Source of the DNA: Hyphomonas polymorpha PS728
Lineage (GTDB): Bacteria > Pseudomonadota > Alphaproteobacteria > Caulobacterales > Hyphomonadaceae
Length of the DNA stretch: 64,000 bases
NCBI RefSeq assembly: GCF_000685315.1
Contig: NZ_ARYM01000001.1
Span: 62,001-126,000 of the forward strand
Direction of reading: 5' to 3'
Both the position numbers and the translations under genes were made by a program. The notes beneath the pieces are model-generated. The model was not told the origin of the DNA. It did not search any database and saw only the letters and a list, made by a program, of their open reading frames with translations. This document shows, piece after piece, positions 37,239 through 45,672 of the stretch (position 1 is the first letter of the stretch; every line of letters starts with the position of its first letter).

Positions 37239-38501
37239 GTGACCCCGAAACTCCTTACCACCCTCAAGACCTACACGCCTAAACTCTTCGCGGCAGATGC
37301 CTTCGCCGGTGTCACGGTCGCCATGGTCGCCCTCCCGCTCAGCCTCGCCATCGCCATCGCCTCGGGCGCGGAACCCGGCGTCGGCCTCGTCACGGCGATC
37401 ATCGGCGGCTTCCTCATCTCTGCCCTCGGCGGCAGCCGGGTGCAGATCGGCGGGCCAACCGGGGCGTTCATCGTGGTTGTCTATGGCGTCATCGCCCATC
37501 ACGGCTTTGACGGGCTGGTGCTGGCCACGCTGATGGCCGGACTCATCCTGCTGCTGGCCGGCGCCCTGCGGCTCGGCAACCTCATCCAGTTCATCCCCGA
37601 AGCGGTGGTCAACGGCTTCACCATCGGCATCGCCCTGATCATCGCCACCAGCCAGCTCAAGGATCTCTTCGGGCTGCAGATTGATAATCTGCCCGCAGAT
37701 TTCCTGCACAAGCTGCCCGCCCTCTGGGAGGGCAGGGAAAGCTTCAATCCCGCCGCCCTCGGCATCGGCCTTTCCACCATCCTGCTGATCGTCCTCTTCC
37801 GGCGCCTCGCGCCCCGCTGGCCAGGCCTCATCGCCGCTGTCGGGCTCACCTCGGCAGTCGCCGCCTTCGCCCATCTCCCCGTCGATACCATCGCCAGCCG
37901 CTTCGGCGATCTCCCTTCCAGCCTGCCCATGCCCGGCCTGCCGGAGATCACGCTCGCCCGCCTGCGCGAGCTGCTGCCGTCGGCCTTCATCATCGCCTTC
38001 CTGGCCGGGGTCGAATCGCTCCTTTCTGCCATGGTGGCAGACCGGATGATCGGTGGGCGCCATCGCCCCAATGCGGAACTCATCGCCCAGGGCGCGGCCA
38101 ATCTCGGATCGGGGCTTTTCGGCGGTCTGCCCGCGACCGGCGCGATTGCCCGCACCGCCACGAATGTGAAGGCCGGTGGGCAGACGCCGGTGTCCGGAAT
38201 TGTCCATGCCTTGACCCTGCTGGTCATCATGCTGTCCCTCTCTGGCCTTGCCGGGCAGCTGGTTTTACCCGCCCTGGCCGGGCTTTTGCTGCTCACCGCC
38301 TGGAACATGTCCGAGCCGGACAAATGGCGCGATTATGCAAAACTCCCCCTGGAAGACCGGCTGCTCCTGCTGCTGACACTGGTGCTCACGGTCGCCGCTG
38401 ACCTCACCATCGCCATTGGCGTGGGCGTCGCCCTCGGCCTCGCCATCCGCCTGCGCCGCCGCCATGTGCCGCCGTCCGACTGGACGCCCCCAACCCGTTG
38501 A
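37239..38501 (+). CDS. SulP-family anion transporter lacking a STAS domain
   Basis: The 420-residue product has about eleven membrane segments and the SulP signature near the start: DAFAGVTVAMVALPLSLAIA, then QIGGPTGAF. SulP proteins carry sulfate, bicarbonate or other anions. Most are 500-600 residues with a cytosolic C-terminal STAS domain. Here the protein ends about 20 residues after the last helix. The start is a GTG at 37239 with a weak Shine-Dalgarno. The anion cannot be told from the sequence. Confidence 0.86.
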   Translation: MTPKLLTTLKTYTPKLFAADAFAGVTVAMVALPLSLAIAIASGAEPGVGLVTAIIGGFLISALGGSRVQIGGPTGAFIVVVYGVIAHHGFDGLVLATLMAGLILLLAGALRLGNLIQFIPEAVVNGFTIGIALIIATSQLKDLFGLQIDNLPADFLHKLPALWEGRESFNPAALGIGLSTILLIVLFRRLAPRWPGLIAAVGLTSAVAAFAHLPVDTIASRFGDLPSSLPMPGLPEITLARLRELLPSAFIIAFLAGVESLLSAMVADRMIGGRHRPNAELIAQGAANLGSGLFGGLPATGAIARTATNVKAGGQTPVSGIVHALTLLVIMLSLSGLAGQLVLPALAGLLLLTAWNMSEPDKWRDYAKLPLEDRLLLLLTLVLTVAADLTIAIGVGVALGLAIRLRRRHVPPSDWTPPTR

Positions 38502-38513
38502 CGATAGGGAAAA

Positions 38514-38537
38514 ATTCCTGCAATAGGAATATATTCC
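38514..38537. promoter_or_regulatory. Overlapping palindromes, probable operator of the S24 regulator
   Basis: ATTCCT (38514-38519) and AGGAAT (38525-38530) form one inverted repeat, and the perfect 12-bp palindrome GGAATATATTCC (38526-38537) overlaps it. A TTGACG at 38498-38503 could be a -35 element, with a poor -10 (CAATAG) 17 nt downstream. The site is 25 bp before the repressor start, which suggests self-regulation. Confidence 0.5.
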
Positions 38538-38561
38538 ACCGTTTCAAAATGGCGCATCCTG

Positions 38562-39179
38562 ATGCAGCACAAGGACATCTGGCGGGGGCTTGACCAGCTC
38601 GCCGCCCATCACGGCCTCACCCCCTCGGCCCTGGCCAGGCGGGCGGGGCTCGACCCTACCAGCTTCAACCCGTCCAAGCGCGAAGGCGCCGATGGCCGCC
38701 CCCGCTGGCCCAGCACCGAAAGCCTCGCCCGCGCCCTCGAAGCGGTCGGCGCCGGCTTTGACGATTTCGCTGCCCTGGTCGAAGGCCGCCGGGGGGGCTC
38801 GGCCCCCCTCATCGGCTTCGCCCAGGCCGGCCAGGATGGCTTCTTTGACGATGCCGGCTTCCCCGTCGGCGCCGGCTGGGAGGAAGTCCGCTTCCCCGGC
38901 CTCGGCGCCGAGACGGTCTATGCCCTTGAAATCAGTGGCGATTCGATGGAGCCAGCCTATCGCGCCGGCGACCGGATCATCGTCGCCCCCGGCGCGGAAG
39001 TGAAGATCGGAGACCGGGTCGTCGCCAAAACCACCTCCGGCGAAGTGATGGCCAAGGTGCTGGCCAAGCGCAACGCCCGCACCATCGAACTCGCCTCCCT
39101 CAACCCGGCCTATGACCCGAGGGAATTCAGGCCCTCCGAGATTGCCTGGATTGCGCGCATCCTCTGGGCGAGTCAGTAA
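38562..39179 (+). CDS. LexA-like S24 transcriptional regulator with N-terminal HTH
   Basis: The 205-residue product has an N-terminal helix-turn-helix (about 5-65) and a C-terminal S24/LexA-type domain. The catalytic dyad is Ser128 in SGDSMEP and Lys165 in EVMAKVL, with the same 37-residue spacing as LexA Ser119/Lys156. A89-G90 in FAQAGQDG is a candidate self-cleavage bond. It may be a damage- or stress-responsive repressor. It is divergent in sequence from LexA itself. Overlapping palindromes lie in front of it. Confidence 0.88.
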   Translation: MQHKDIWRGLDQLAAHHGLTPSALARRAGLDPTSFNPSKREGADGRPRWPSTESLARALEAVGAGFDDFAALVEGRRGGSAPLIGFAQAGQDGFFDDAGFPVGAGWEEVRFPGLGAETVYALEISGDSMEPAYRAGDRIIVAPGAEVKIGDRVVAKTTSGEVMAKVLAKRNARTIELASLNPAYDPREFRPSEIAWIARILWASQ

Positions 39180-39208
39180 GCGCCCAGTTTCCAAAGGCCT
39201 GTCCTCCC

Positions 39209-40666
39209 ATGACCGACCCCAAATCACCCGCCCCCGGCCAGGGGCTCGACCCTGCCGACTGGGCCGCCTTCCGCCAGACCGCGCACGAGCTGCTCGACGC
39301 CGCCATCGACAAGATGACCGCCAATCGCGAAGGCCGCGTCTGGACGCCGTTTCCGCCGGAGATGAAGGCCGCCTTCGCGCGCCCGCTCCCGCAGGAAGGG
39401 CAGGGCGAGGCCGAGCTTGCCAGCCAGCTCGCCGCGCTACTCCCCTATGGCGTGGGCAACACCCATCCCCGCTTCTTCGGCTGGGTGCATGGCTCGGGCA
39501 CGCCGCAGAACCTGCTGGCCGAAATCGTGGCCAGCGCCCTCAACGCCAATGCCGGCGGGCGCGATCATGGCGCCATTTATGTCGAGCGGCAGGTCATCGC
39601 CTGGTGCCGCGAGATGTTCGGCTTTCCCGAAACCGCCAGCGGCCTCATCGTTTCGGGCACATCGCTCGCCACGGTCATCGCGGTAAAGACCGCGCGCGAC
39701 GCAGCGCTGGACTTCCGTAGCCGGAAGGAAGGTATCTGCGGCGACAGGCTGGTGGGCTATGCTTCGGCTGAGGCCCATGCCTGCAATCCGCGCGCCTTCG
39801 ATGTTCTGGGCCTGGGCACAGAGGCGCTGCGCCGTATTCCCGTCAACGATGCCTATGAGATGGATACGGGCGCCCTGCGCGCCGCCATTCAGGCAGACCG
39901 GGACGCGGGCCTCACGCCCTTCCTCATCATCGGCACAGCCGGCACCGTCAACACCGGCTCAACCGATCCGCTGGCGGAGCTTTCCGGCATCGCAAAGGCC
40001 GAAGGTCTCTGGTTCCATATTGACGGCGCTTTCGGCGCGCTCGCCCGCCTCTCGCCCGAACATGCCAGCCGCTTTGCCGCCATCAGCCAGGCTGATTCCA
40101 TCGCCTTCGATTTCCATAAATGGCTGCATGTAAACTATGATGCCGGCTGCGTTCTGGTGCGTGAGGAAGCCCATCACCGCCACGCCTTCTCGGATCGGCC
40201 AGACTATTTGAAGGGCACCGAACGCGGCATCGCCGCGGGCAATCCCTGGCCGGTGGAATATGGGCCGGAGCTGTCGCGCGGCTTCCGTGCCCTGAAGGTC
40301 TGGTCCCAGATTGCCGGCTTTGGCACGGAGCGCCTTGGCGCCGCCATTGCGACGAATTGCGCGCAGGCAGCTTATCTTTCAGGCAAGGTCGCGGCTGATC
40401 CGCGCTTCGAACTGCTCGCCCCGGCGCGGCTCAATATCTGTTGCTTCCGTCTGCGCCCGGAAGGGCTGGAGGAAGCCGCGCTGGACGCGCTGAACGAGGA
40501 AATCGTGCTGCGCCTTCAGGAAAGCGGCGTGGCGGCCCCTTCCACCACGCGGCTCAAGGGCCGCCTCGCCATCCGCATCAACCTCACCAATCACCGCACG
40601 CAGGAAAGCGATCTCGATCTTCTGCTCACGGAGATTGTGAGGATTGGGGAAGGGGTGCGCCCTTAG
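39209..40666 (+). CDS. PLP-dependent (aromatic) amino acid decarboxylase family protein
   Basis: The 485-residue product belongs to the group II decarboxylases. The pyridoxal-phosphate lysine is K304 in the DFHKWLHVNYDAG motif, and the cofactor region IGTAGTVNTGSTD lies near residue 233. The length matches tyrosine/DOPA/tryptophan decarboxylases. Which amino acid is used cannot be told. It lies 29 bp after the S24 regulator on the same strand and may be under its control. It overlaps the convergent DUF1330 gene by 4 bp. Confidence 0.88.
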   Translation: MTDPKSPAPGQGLDPADWAAFRQTAHELLDAAIDKMTANREGRVWTPFPPEMKAAFARPLPQEGQGEAELASQLAALLPYGVGNTHPRFFGWVHGSGTPQNLLAEIVASALNANAGGRDHGAIYVERQVIAWCREMFGFPETASGLIVSGTSLATVIAVKTARDAALDFRSRKEGICGDRLVGYASAEAHACNPRAFDVLGLGTEALRRIPVNDAYEMDTGALRAAIQADRDAGLTPFLIIGTAGTVNTGSTDPLAELSGIAKAEGLWFHIDGAFGALARLSPEHASRFAAISQADSIAFDFHKWLHVNYDAGCVLVREEAHHRHAFSDRPDYLKGTERGIAAGNPWPVEYGPELSRGFRALKVWSQIAGFGTERLGAAIATNCAQAAYLSGKVAADPRFELLAPARLNICCFRLRPEGLEEAALDALNEEIVLRLQESGVAAPSTTRLKGRLAIRINLTNHRTQESDLDLLLTEIVRIGEGVRP

Positions 40667-40950
40667 ACGCCTTCGACGAAGATCACGCGATAGTCCGCCG
40701 CCTGATAGCGGTGGCCGCGCGCCTGCGTATAGGCGGGGCTCTCATACCAGGCCTTGGCTTCGGCCATGGTCGGGAAGGAGAGGATCACTACGCCATCGGC
40801 ATCGGCCCCTTCGGTCACTTCATGCTTGCCATAAAAGGCCAGCGGCGTGATCTGGTGATCGCCCCGCGCGTCGGCGGCGGCCTTGCCATAGCGCGCCATC
40901 GCCTCGCCATCGCGCAGTTTCTCGCGGATCAGGATTACATAAGCGGCCAT
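40663..40950 (-). CDS. DUF1330 family protein
   Basis: This 95-residue protein has the ferredoxin-like (dimeric alpha/beta barrel) pattern of DUF1330: AAYVILIREKLRDGEAMARYG, then the DGVVILSFPTMAEAKAWYES signature. Function unknown. ATG 40950 is chosen over 40986, because the extra residues are poor and the domain starts here. Convergent with the decarboxylase gene. Confidence 0.88.
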   Translation of the reverse strand: MAAYVILIREKLRDGEAMARYGKAAADARGDHQITPLAFYGKHEVTEGADADGVVILSFPTMAEAKAWYESPAYTQARGHRYQAADYRVIFVEGV

Positions 40951-41029
40951 GTCGTTTCTCTCCCGTTTTGGTGCAGGCGGCACCATCGGCGGAGAGGGCG
41001 GGGCTTGTAAATCCCTGCCGTTGGGGCGG

Positions 41030-41953
41030 TCAGATCGTCAGGCCCTTCGGCGCGATCTTCTCCAATTCGCCCAGCATCTCGGGCGGGGCGGCCACGGCCT
41101 TGCGCGCGTCGAGGTCCAGCGTGATGGCCACCACCTGGCTCGTCGCCCAGGGGGCGCCGGTGGCCGGGTCCATCACCCAGTGAACAAGGGAATGGGTCTT
41201 GCCCACCACGCCGCCAAAGGAAGAGTGCGCCACAAACAGGTCGCCCGCGCGCGGATAGCGGTGGTAGCGCAGGCGGTATTCCAGAACGGCCGCGCCCATG
41301 CGCTTGCCGCCATTGCTCGTGCCCACGCGCATCCGCCAGTCGTAAAGCAGGTTCGGCACCATGTCAGACAGGCGCCCGATAAACCAGGAAGGTTCCATCC
41401 ATCCGTGTACGCCGCAATGGCCGGGCGGCACGGCGCCCATGCCGATGCGCGGCGCGCCAACGGATTTGGCATAATCCAGCGTGATCTCCGAAACCGGCAT
41501 TCCCGGCGCATCGGGATCAAAACTGCGGGGCAGGGCCTCTTCCGGCGTCTCGCCCTTCAGGGCTTCCATCCGGGCGCGGGTCTTGCGCGTCCAGGGAAAG
41601 GCTTCGCCTTCGGTCGTATCGATATGGCGGATCCGCGTGCGGAAAGAGGCCGCCAGCGCGCCGTCCGAGTGGCGCAGCTCCTGATACACCACCGCGTCGC
41701 TTTCCCCGATTTCCAGGATACAGCCGCGCATCGAAATCGGCTTGCCCGGAAGCACCTCGCGCACAAAGCGGATATGCTGGTCCACGGGAATGATGGTCGA
41801 GGGCGCATTCTGCCGGAAAGCCTCCGGCAGGCCCAGCTCATGGGCCAGGGCCACAAGGCCCTCCAGCTGTTTTTCGACATAGATGCGCACATTCATGTGC
41901 CCCATCTCATCGCAATCCCACTGGTTACAGCTACCCTGCCAGAGTGGGATCAT
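41030..41953 (-). CDS. Acyl thioesterase with two hotdog domains
   Basis: The 307-residue product has an N-terminal hotdog domain with CDEMGHMNVRIYVEK near residue 15, whose aspartate and histidine fit 4HBT/acyl-ACP thioesterases. A second hotdog-like half carries HCGVHGWMEPSW. The likely reaction is hydrolysis of an acyl-CoA or acyl-ACP. ATG 41953 overlaps the stop of the zur-like gene (ATGA), with AGGAG nine bases upstream. In-frame starts at 41962 and 41971 sit too close to that site. Confidence 0.8.
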   Translation of the reverse strand: MIPLWQGSCNQWDCDEMGHMNVRIYVEKQLEGLVALAHELGLPEAFRQNAPSTIIPVDQHIRFVREVLPGKPISMRGCILEIGESDAVVYQELRHSDGALAASFRTRIRHIDTTEGEAFPWTRKTRARMEALKGETPEEALPRSFDPDAPGMPVSEITLDYAKSVGAPRIGMGAVPPGHCGVHGWMEPSWFIGRLSDMVPNLLYDWRMRVGTSNGGKRMGAAVLEYRLRYHRYPRAGDLFVAHSSFGGVVGKTHSLVHWVMDPATGAPWATSQVVAITLDLDARKAVAAPPEMLGELEKIAPKGLTI

Positions 41954-42435
41954 GCGTGACATCTCCTGCACCGCCCGCGCACTTCGATCACGGCGCGGGT
42001 CATCTGGAAGCCGGCGGCTTCGGTTTCTTTTTTGAGCGCCTGGCTGGTGGCCACGGCGTGAAGTTCCTCGGCGTTCTGGCAGATATCGCAGATCAGGAAC
42101 ACCGCCGAATGATTATGGCTCGTATGGCCGCACGCCACATAGGCGTTGAGGCTTTCGATCTTGTGGACGAGGCCCGTCTCCTGAAGGAAGTCCAGCGCCC
42201 GGTAGATGGTCGGCGGCTTGGCCGCGCCTTCCCCGTCCAGATTGGCCAGCAGGTCATAGGCCTTTGCCGGCCCCTCATTCTCCAGCAGCAGGCGCAGCAC
42301 CTTGCGGCGGATGCGTGTCATCCGCTGGCCCTTGCGGACCACCAGTGCTTCGGCCTCGGCCAGGAAGGCGTCCACATCCTGCGGGGCGCAGGGCGTGTTG
42401 GCGGAAGCATGATCATGAGTGTGTGACTGGGCCAT
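41950..42435 (-). CDS. zur: Fur-family regulator, Zur type
   Basis: The 161-residue product has a winged helix with AKPPTIYRALDFLQETGLVHKIESLNAYVAC, whose pattern is typical of Zur, the zinc-sensing repressor. The structural zinc cysteines are in CDICQ and CRRC at the C-terminus, and the N-terminus is His-rich (HTHDH). ATG 42435 starts that His-rich segment, and upstream codons look non-coding. It is coupled to the thioesterase gene and divergent from a MarR gene. No zinc transporter genes are in view. Confidence 0.85.
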   Translation of the reverse strand: MAQSHTHDHASANTPCAPQDVDAFLAEAEALVVRKGQRMTRIRRKVLRLLLENEGPAKAYDLLANLDGEGAAKPPTIYRALDFLQETGLVHKIESLNAYVACGHTSHNHSAVFLICDICQNAEELHAVATSQALKKETEAAGFQMTRAVIEVRGRCRRCHA

Positions 42436-42564
42436 GGCTCTAATGTCTGGTGTTTTGTGCCGAATGTGAAGGGGGAACACCGCAAGAGGCACTGGACGCT
42501 ACCGGCAAATCACCTGAGATTCTGTCTCGTAGCGGAATAATCGTAGCGTGGAGGCATGGCCGGG

Positions 42565-42948
42565 ATGCAATTGTCGGAGCGGGATGGTCTGGAACTCTGG
42601 CGCAAAGCGGTCACGGCCTCCGTCCGGTCGGATGCGCCCGATCTCACCGCGCGCCAGCAGGCGGTCCTGATGACCATCGCGCTCACCCCCGGCCCGCACA
42701 CCGTCCGCGGCCTTGCCGAACATCTCGGCATTGCCAAGCCGGCGGTCACCCGCGCGCTCGATGCGCTGGAGCGCCTCGATTTCATCCGCCGCCTGCCGGA
42801 CGACACAGATCTGCGCTCGATCTTCGTCGAGCGTACGCCTGAGGGCATGGGCTATCTGCGCGCCTTCGCCCGGCTTGTGCTGGCGGCCGCTTCCGGCGAA
42901 GAAACAGGCTCGGGCAAGCCCTCCCGCCGCAATTCTGCGGTGGCCTGA
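42565..42948 (+). CDS. MarR-family transcriptional regulator
   Basis: The 127-residue product is a winged-helix protein with the MarR pattern: QQAVLMTIALTPGPHTVRGLAEHLGIAKPAVTRALDALE as the recognition region, and a wing containing RRLPDDTDLRSIFVERT. GGAGG lies ten bases before ATG 42565. ATG 42556 is also possible but too near that site. TCGTAGCG occurs twice upstream (42527 and 42541), perhaps an operator. Ligand and targets are unknown. Confidence 0.83.
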   Translation: MQLSERDGLELWRKAVTASVRSDAPDLTARQQAVLMTIALTPGPHTVRGLAEHLGIAKPAVTRALDALERLDFIRRLPDDTDLRSIFVERTPEGMGYLRAFARLVLAAASGEETGSGKPSRRNSAVA

Positions 42949-42980
42949 GGCCGGGCTGCCCCTCAGGGAGGCCGCCCGCC

Positions 42981-43820
42981 ATGCCGGTTTTCAGTGACAA
43001 GCGCCTCGCCCGCCCCCAGGGGGAAGGGGCGCCCTTCCAGGTCACCGCCGGCGCGCTCGCCCTCCGCGAAACGCCCGCCCCGGATGGCCTCGTCTCCACC
43101 TTCGCCCTGCATGGGGAAGCCGTTGAGGTGTTCCGGGAAGAGGGCGAGTTCGGCCTCGTCCAGTGCCAGCGGGACAGGTATGTCGGCTGGGCGCTGATGG
43201 AGGCCCTTTCGGCGCCCATCCGCCCGGTCACCCATAAGGTCTCTGCCCTGCGCACCTATGCCTTCTCGCAGGCCGATCTCAAATCCGCCCCGCATTTCAT
43301 GCTCAGCCTCGGCGCCCGGGTCGCCGCCACTGGCCGCCGGGAAGGCCCCTGGGTGGAGTGCGCCCGGGCCGGCTGGGTCCATGAGCGGCATCTTGCCAGT
43401 CCCGGCAGCTTTGAGGATGACCCCGCCGCCGTCGCCCTCCGCTTTCTCGGCGCGCCCTATCTCTGGGGCGGGCGGGAAAGTCTGGGGCTCGATTGTTCGG
43501 GGCTCCTCCAGCAGGCGTTTGAGGCGTGCGGTGTCCTCTTGCCGCGCGATTCTGACATGCAGGGGGCCTGGGTTGGTACCGAAGTGTCCGGAAATGTCCG
43601 GCTCTGTCGCGGCGATGTCGTGTTTTGGGATGGCCATGCCGGTATTCTGATCGCGCCTGACACGCTGCTGCACGCCAACGCCCATCACATGGCCGTTGCT
43701 GAAGAACCCCTGGCCGAGGCCGTTGAGCGAATTGGCAAGATCGCAGGCCCGGTCACCGGCGTGCGGCGGATCGATCTGGCGGCCGAACGCGGCAAACGCC
43801 CGGCCTGGCTCGCAGACTGA
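42981..43820 (+). CDS. NlpC/P60-family cysteine peptidase with SH3-like N-terminus
   Basis: The 279-residue product has an N-terminal region of two SH3b-like segments and a C-terminal NlpC/P60 domain. The catalytic Cys is C172 in GLDCSGLLQQAF, with His in DGHAGILI and a further His in LLHANAHH. These enzymes cleave peptidoglycan peptides such as gamma-D-glutamyl-diamino acid bonds. I see no signal peptide, so it may act on recycled cytosolic muropeptides. GGGAGG precedes the ATG. A terminator hairpin follows. Confidence 0.88.
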   Translation: MPVFSDKRLARPQGEGAPFQVTAGALALRETPAPDGLVSTFALHGEAVEVFREEGEFGLVQCQRDRYVGWALMEALSAPIRPVTHKVSALRTYAFSQADLKSAPHFMLSLGARVAATGRREGPWVECARAGWVHERHLASPGSFEDDPAAVALRFLGAPYLWGGRESLGLDCSGLLQQAFEACGVLLPRDSDMQGAWVGTEVSGNVRLCRGDVVFWDGHAGILIAPDTLLHANAHHMAVAEEPLAEAVERIGKIAGPVTGVRRIDLAAERGKRPAWLAD

Positions 43821-43846
43821 AGTGTATCCCCTTGTTCCCAAACGAA

Positions 43847-43870
43847 AAACCCCGGCCAAGGCCGGGGTTT
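43847..43870. terminator. Bidirectional rho-independent terminator
   Basis: A perfect 11-bp stem (AAACCCCGGCC at 43847-43857 with GGCCGGGGTTT at 43860-43870) and a 2-nt spacer sit between the convergent NlpC/P60 and cytochrome c genes. A-tract on the left and T-tract on the right allow use in both directions. Confidence 0.8.
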
Positions 43871-43899
43871 GACGTTTGATGGGGTATTGGCTGGCCAGA

Positions 43900-44673
43900 T
43901 TACTCGGCCGGGGCTTCTTCCACCGGAGCCGGTTCCACCGGGGCTTCGGCAGGGGCGGCGCCCTCTTCAGCCGGTGCCGCTTCGCCTTCGGCCGGAACAA
44001 CAGCGCCTTCAACAGGAACAGCTTCCCCGTCGATCAGTTCGCCATCGCTCGGAACAGCATCGATGTCTTCATCAGCCACCGGCAGCGGCTCCGGGAAGGC
44101 AGGCGGGTTTGCGGTATTGGCGGCCAGATAGGCAATCACGGCAGCGCGGTCATTGTCACGGCGGATACCGGCAAAGGACATCGACGTACCGCGCAGATAG
44201 GCGGCCGGGTTCTTGATCCACTCGTCGAGGTTCTCATAGGTCCAGGTACCCTCGGCATTGTTCATGGCGCCCGAATAGGCGAAGCCGGGGATGTGGGCCT
44301 TGTCGGCGCCTACAGTGTTGTAAAGATTGGGGCCAGTGCCGTTTGCGCCGCCCTGGTTGATGGTGTGGCAGGTGGAGCACTGGCTGGCGAACAGGCGCTC
44401 GCCGCGCGTCAGGTCCGCGCTGGCTAGGGCCGCGCCCAGGTCGAACACTTCTTCTGCAGCGGCTGCGCCAGCACCGGCGGCTTCGGCCACTTCCACGCAA
44501 TAATGGAACTTCTGGCACATCTGCTCCGAAAGCGAGGCTGCCTCACCGTGCTCATCGCCGTGATGGCCAGCGCCGCTGGCGAACACCACGTTCGGGAGCT
44601 GCATGAGGAACATGATGCCGAGCGCGCTTGCGAGCAGCGCTCCGAAGATCTTGTTTAGACCGAGCTCTCCCAT
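43900..44673 (-). CDS. Membrane-anchored c-type cytochrome (CycM-like)
   Basis: The 257-residue product has an uncleaved signal anchor at about residues 10-30, a linker, and a class I cytochrome c domain. The heme motif is CSTCH near residue 98, and the axial methionine is in TSMSFAGI near 166. It resembles CycM/c552, which carries electrons from the bc1 complex to cytochrome oxidase in alphaproteobacteria. The last 70 residues are a Glu/Pro/Ala-rich repeat tail, probably disordered in the periplasm. AAGGA lies seven bases before the ATG. Confidence 0.92.
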   Translation of the reverse strand: MGELGLNKIFGALLASALGIMFLMQLPNVVFASGAGHHGDEHGEAASLSEQMCQKFHYCVEVAEAAGAGAAAAEEVFDLGAALASADLTRGERLFASQCSTCHTINQGGANGTGPNLYNTVGADKAHIPGFAYSGAMNNAEGTWTYENLDEWIKNPAAYLRGTSMSFAGIRRDNDRAAVIAYLAANTANPPAFPEPLPVADEDIDAVPSDGELIDGEAVPVEGAVVPAEGEAAPAEEGAAPAEAPVEPAPVEEAPAE

Positions 44674-44835
44674 GAGGCATTCCTTCGAATCTGTAGCGTT
44701 ATTCTGTCTTGGCGCGCGCCTTTTGGCACGCTAACCGGGAGCGCACAATATAACGGGTGCCTGTTCGGGGCGCTTCCCCCCGCCGTCGCGGCGATCAGAC
44801 GCATGCCGGGGGTCATTCAGACAGGGATTTCCGGC

Positions 44836-45672
44836 ATGACCAGCAAAATTGCCTATCAGGGCGAACCCGGCGCGAACTCGCATATCGCTTGCAGCGAAGC
44901 GTTCCCGGGCTTCGAGCCGATGGCCTGCCGGACCTTCGAGGACTGTTTCATCGCGGTGGAACGCCGCGATGCGGACCTTGCCATGATCCCGGTGGAAAAC
45001 ACCATCGCCGGCCGGGTGGGCGATATTCACTATCTGCTGCCCACCACCCAGTTGCACATCACCGGGGAATATTACCTGCCCATCCGGTTTCAGCTGATGG
45101 CTCTGCCTGGGACGAAACTGGGTGATGTCCGGAAGGCCCGCTCGCATATCATGGGGCTGGGCCAGTGCCGCAACTTCCTGCGCAAGCATGCCATTGACCC
45201 GGTGACCGCTGCCGACACCGCCGGGGCGGCACGGGAGGTTTCCGAACTCGGCGATCCCAGCATCGCCGCGATTGCCCCCCGCCTGGCTGCGGAAGTCTAC
45301 GGCCTCGAAATCCTGGCGGAGAACATCGAGGACGCGGCCCATAACACGACGCGTTTCGTCATCATGTCGCGCGAGCCTGCCGAAATCGATGCCGGCGACG
45401 GCCCGGCCAAGACCGCCTTCATCTTCGAGGTGCGCAACATCCCGGCGGCGCTCTATAAAGGGCTCGGCGGGTTTGCCACCAATGGCGTCAACATGACGAA
45501 GCTGGAAAGCTATCTCGTCGGCGGCTCGTTCGAGGCTTCGCAATTCTATGCTGAGATTGAAGGGCATCCCGACCAGCGCCCGGTGCAGCTCGCTCTGGAA
45601 GAACTTGGCTTCTTCTCTCAGTCGCTGAAGATCCTCGGCGTCTTCCCGAAGGCGATCAACGCGCGGCTGTAG
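44836..45672 (+). CDS. pheA: Prephenate dehydratase
   Basis: This enzyme converts prephenate to phenylpyruvate in phenylalanine synthesis. The 278-residue product has the periplasmic-binding-like catalytic domain, with MIPVENTIAGRVGDIHYLL near residue 53 and the essential Thr-Arg-Phe in NTTRFVIMSR near 174. A C-terminal ACT domain (NMTKLESYLVGGSFEASQFY) gives feedback control by phenylalanine. ATG 44836 starts at MTSKIAYQGEPGANS. It overlaps the convergent LysR gene by 17 bp. Confidence 0.94.
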   Translation: MTSKIAYQGEPGANSHIACSEAFPGFEPMACRTFEDCFIAVERRDADLAMIPVENTIAGRVGDIHYLLPTTQLHITGEYYLPIRFQLMALPGTKLGDVRKARSHIMGLGQCRNFLRKHAIDPVTAADTAGAAREVSELGDPSIAAIAPRLAAEVYGLEILAENIEDAAHNTTRFVIMSREPAEIDAGDGPAKTAFIFEVRNIPAALYKGLGGFATNGVNMTKLESYLVGGSFEASQFYAEIEGHPDQRPVQLALEELGFFSQSLKILGVFPKAINARL

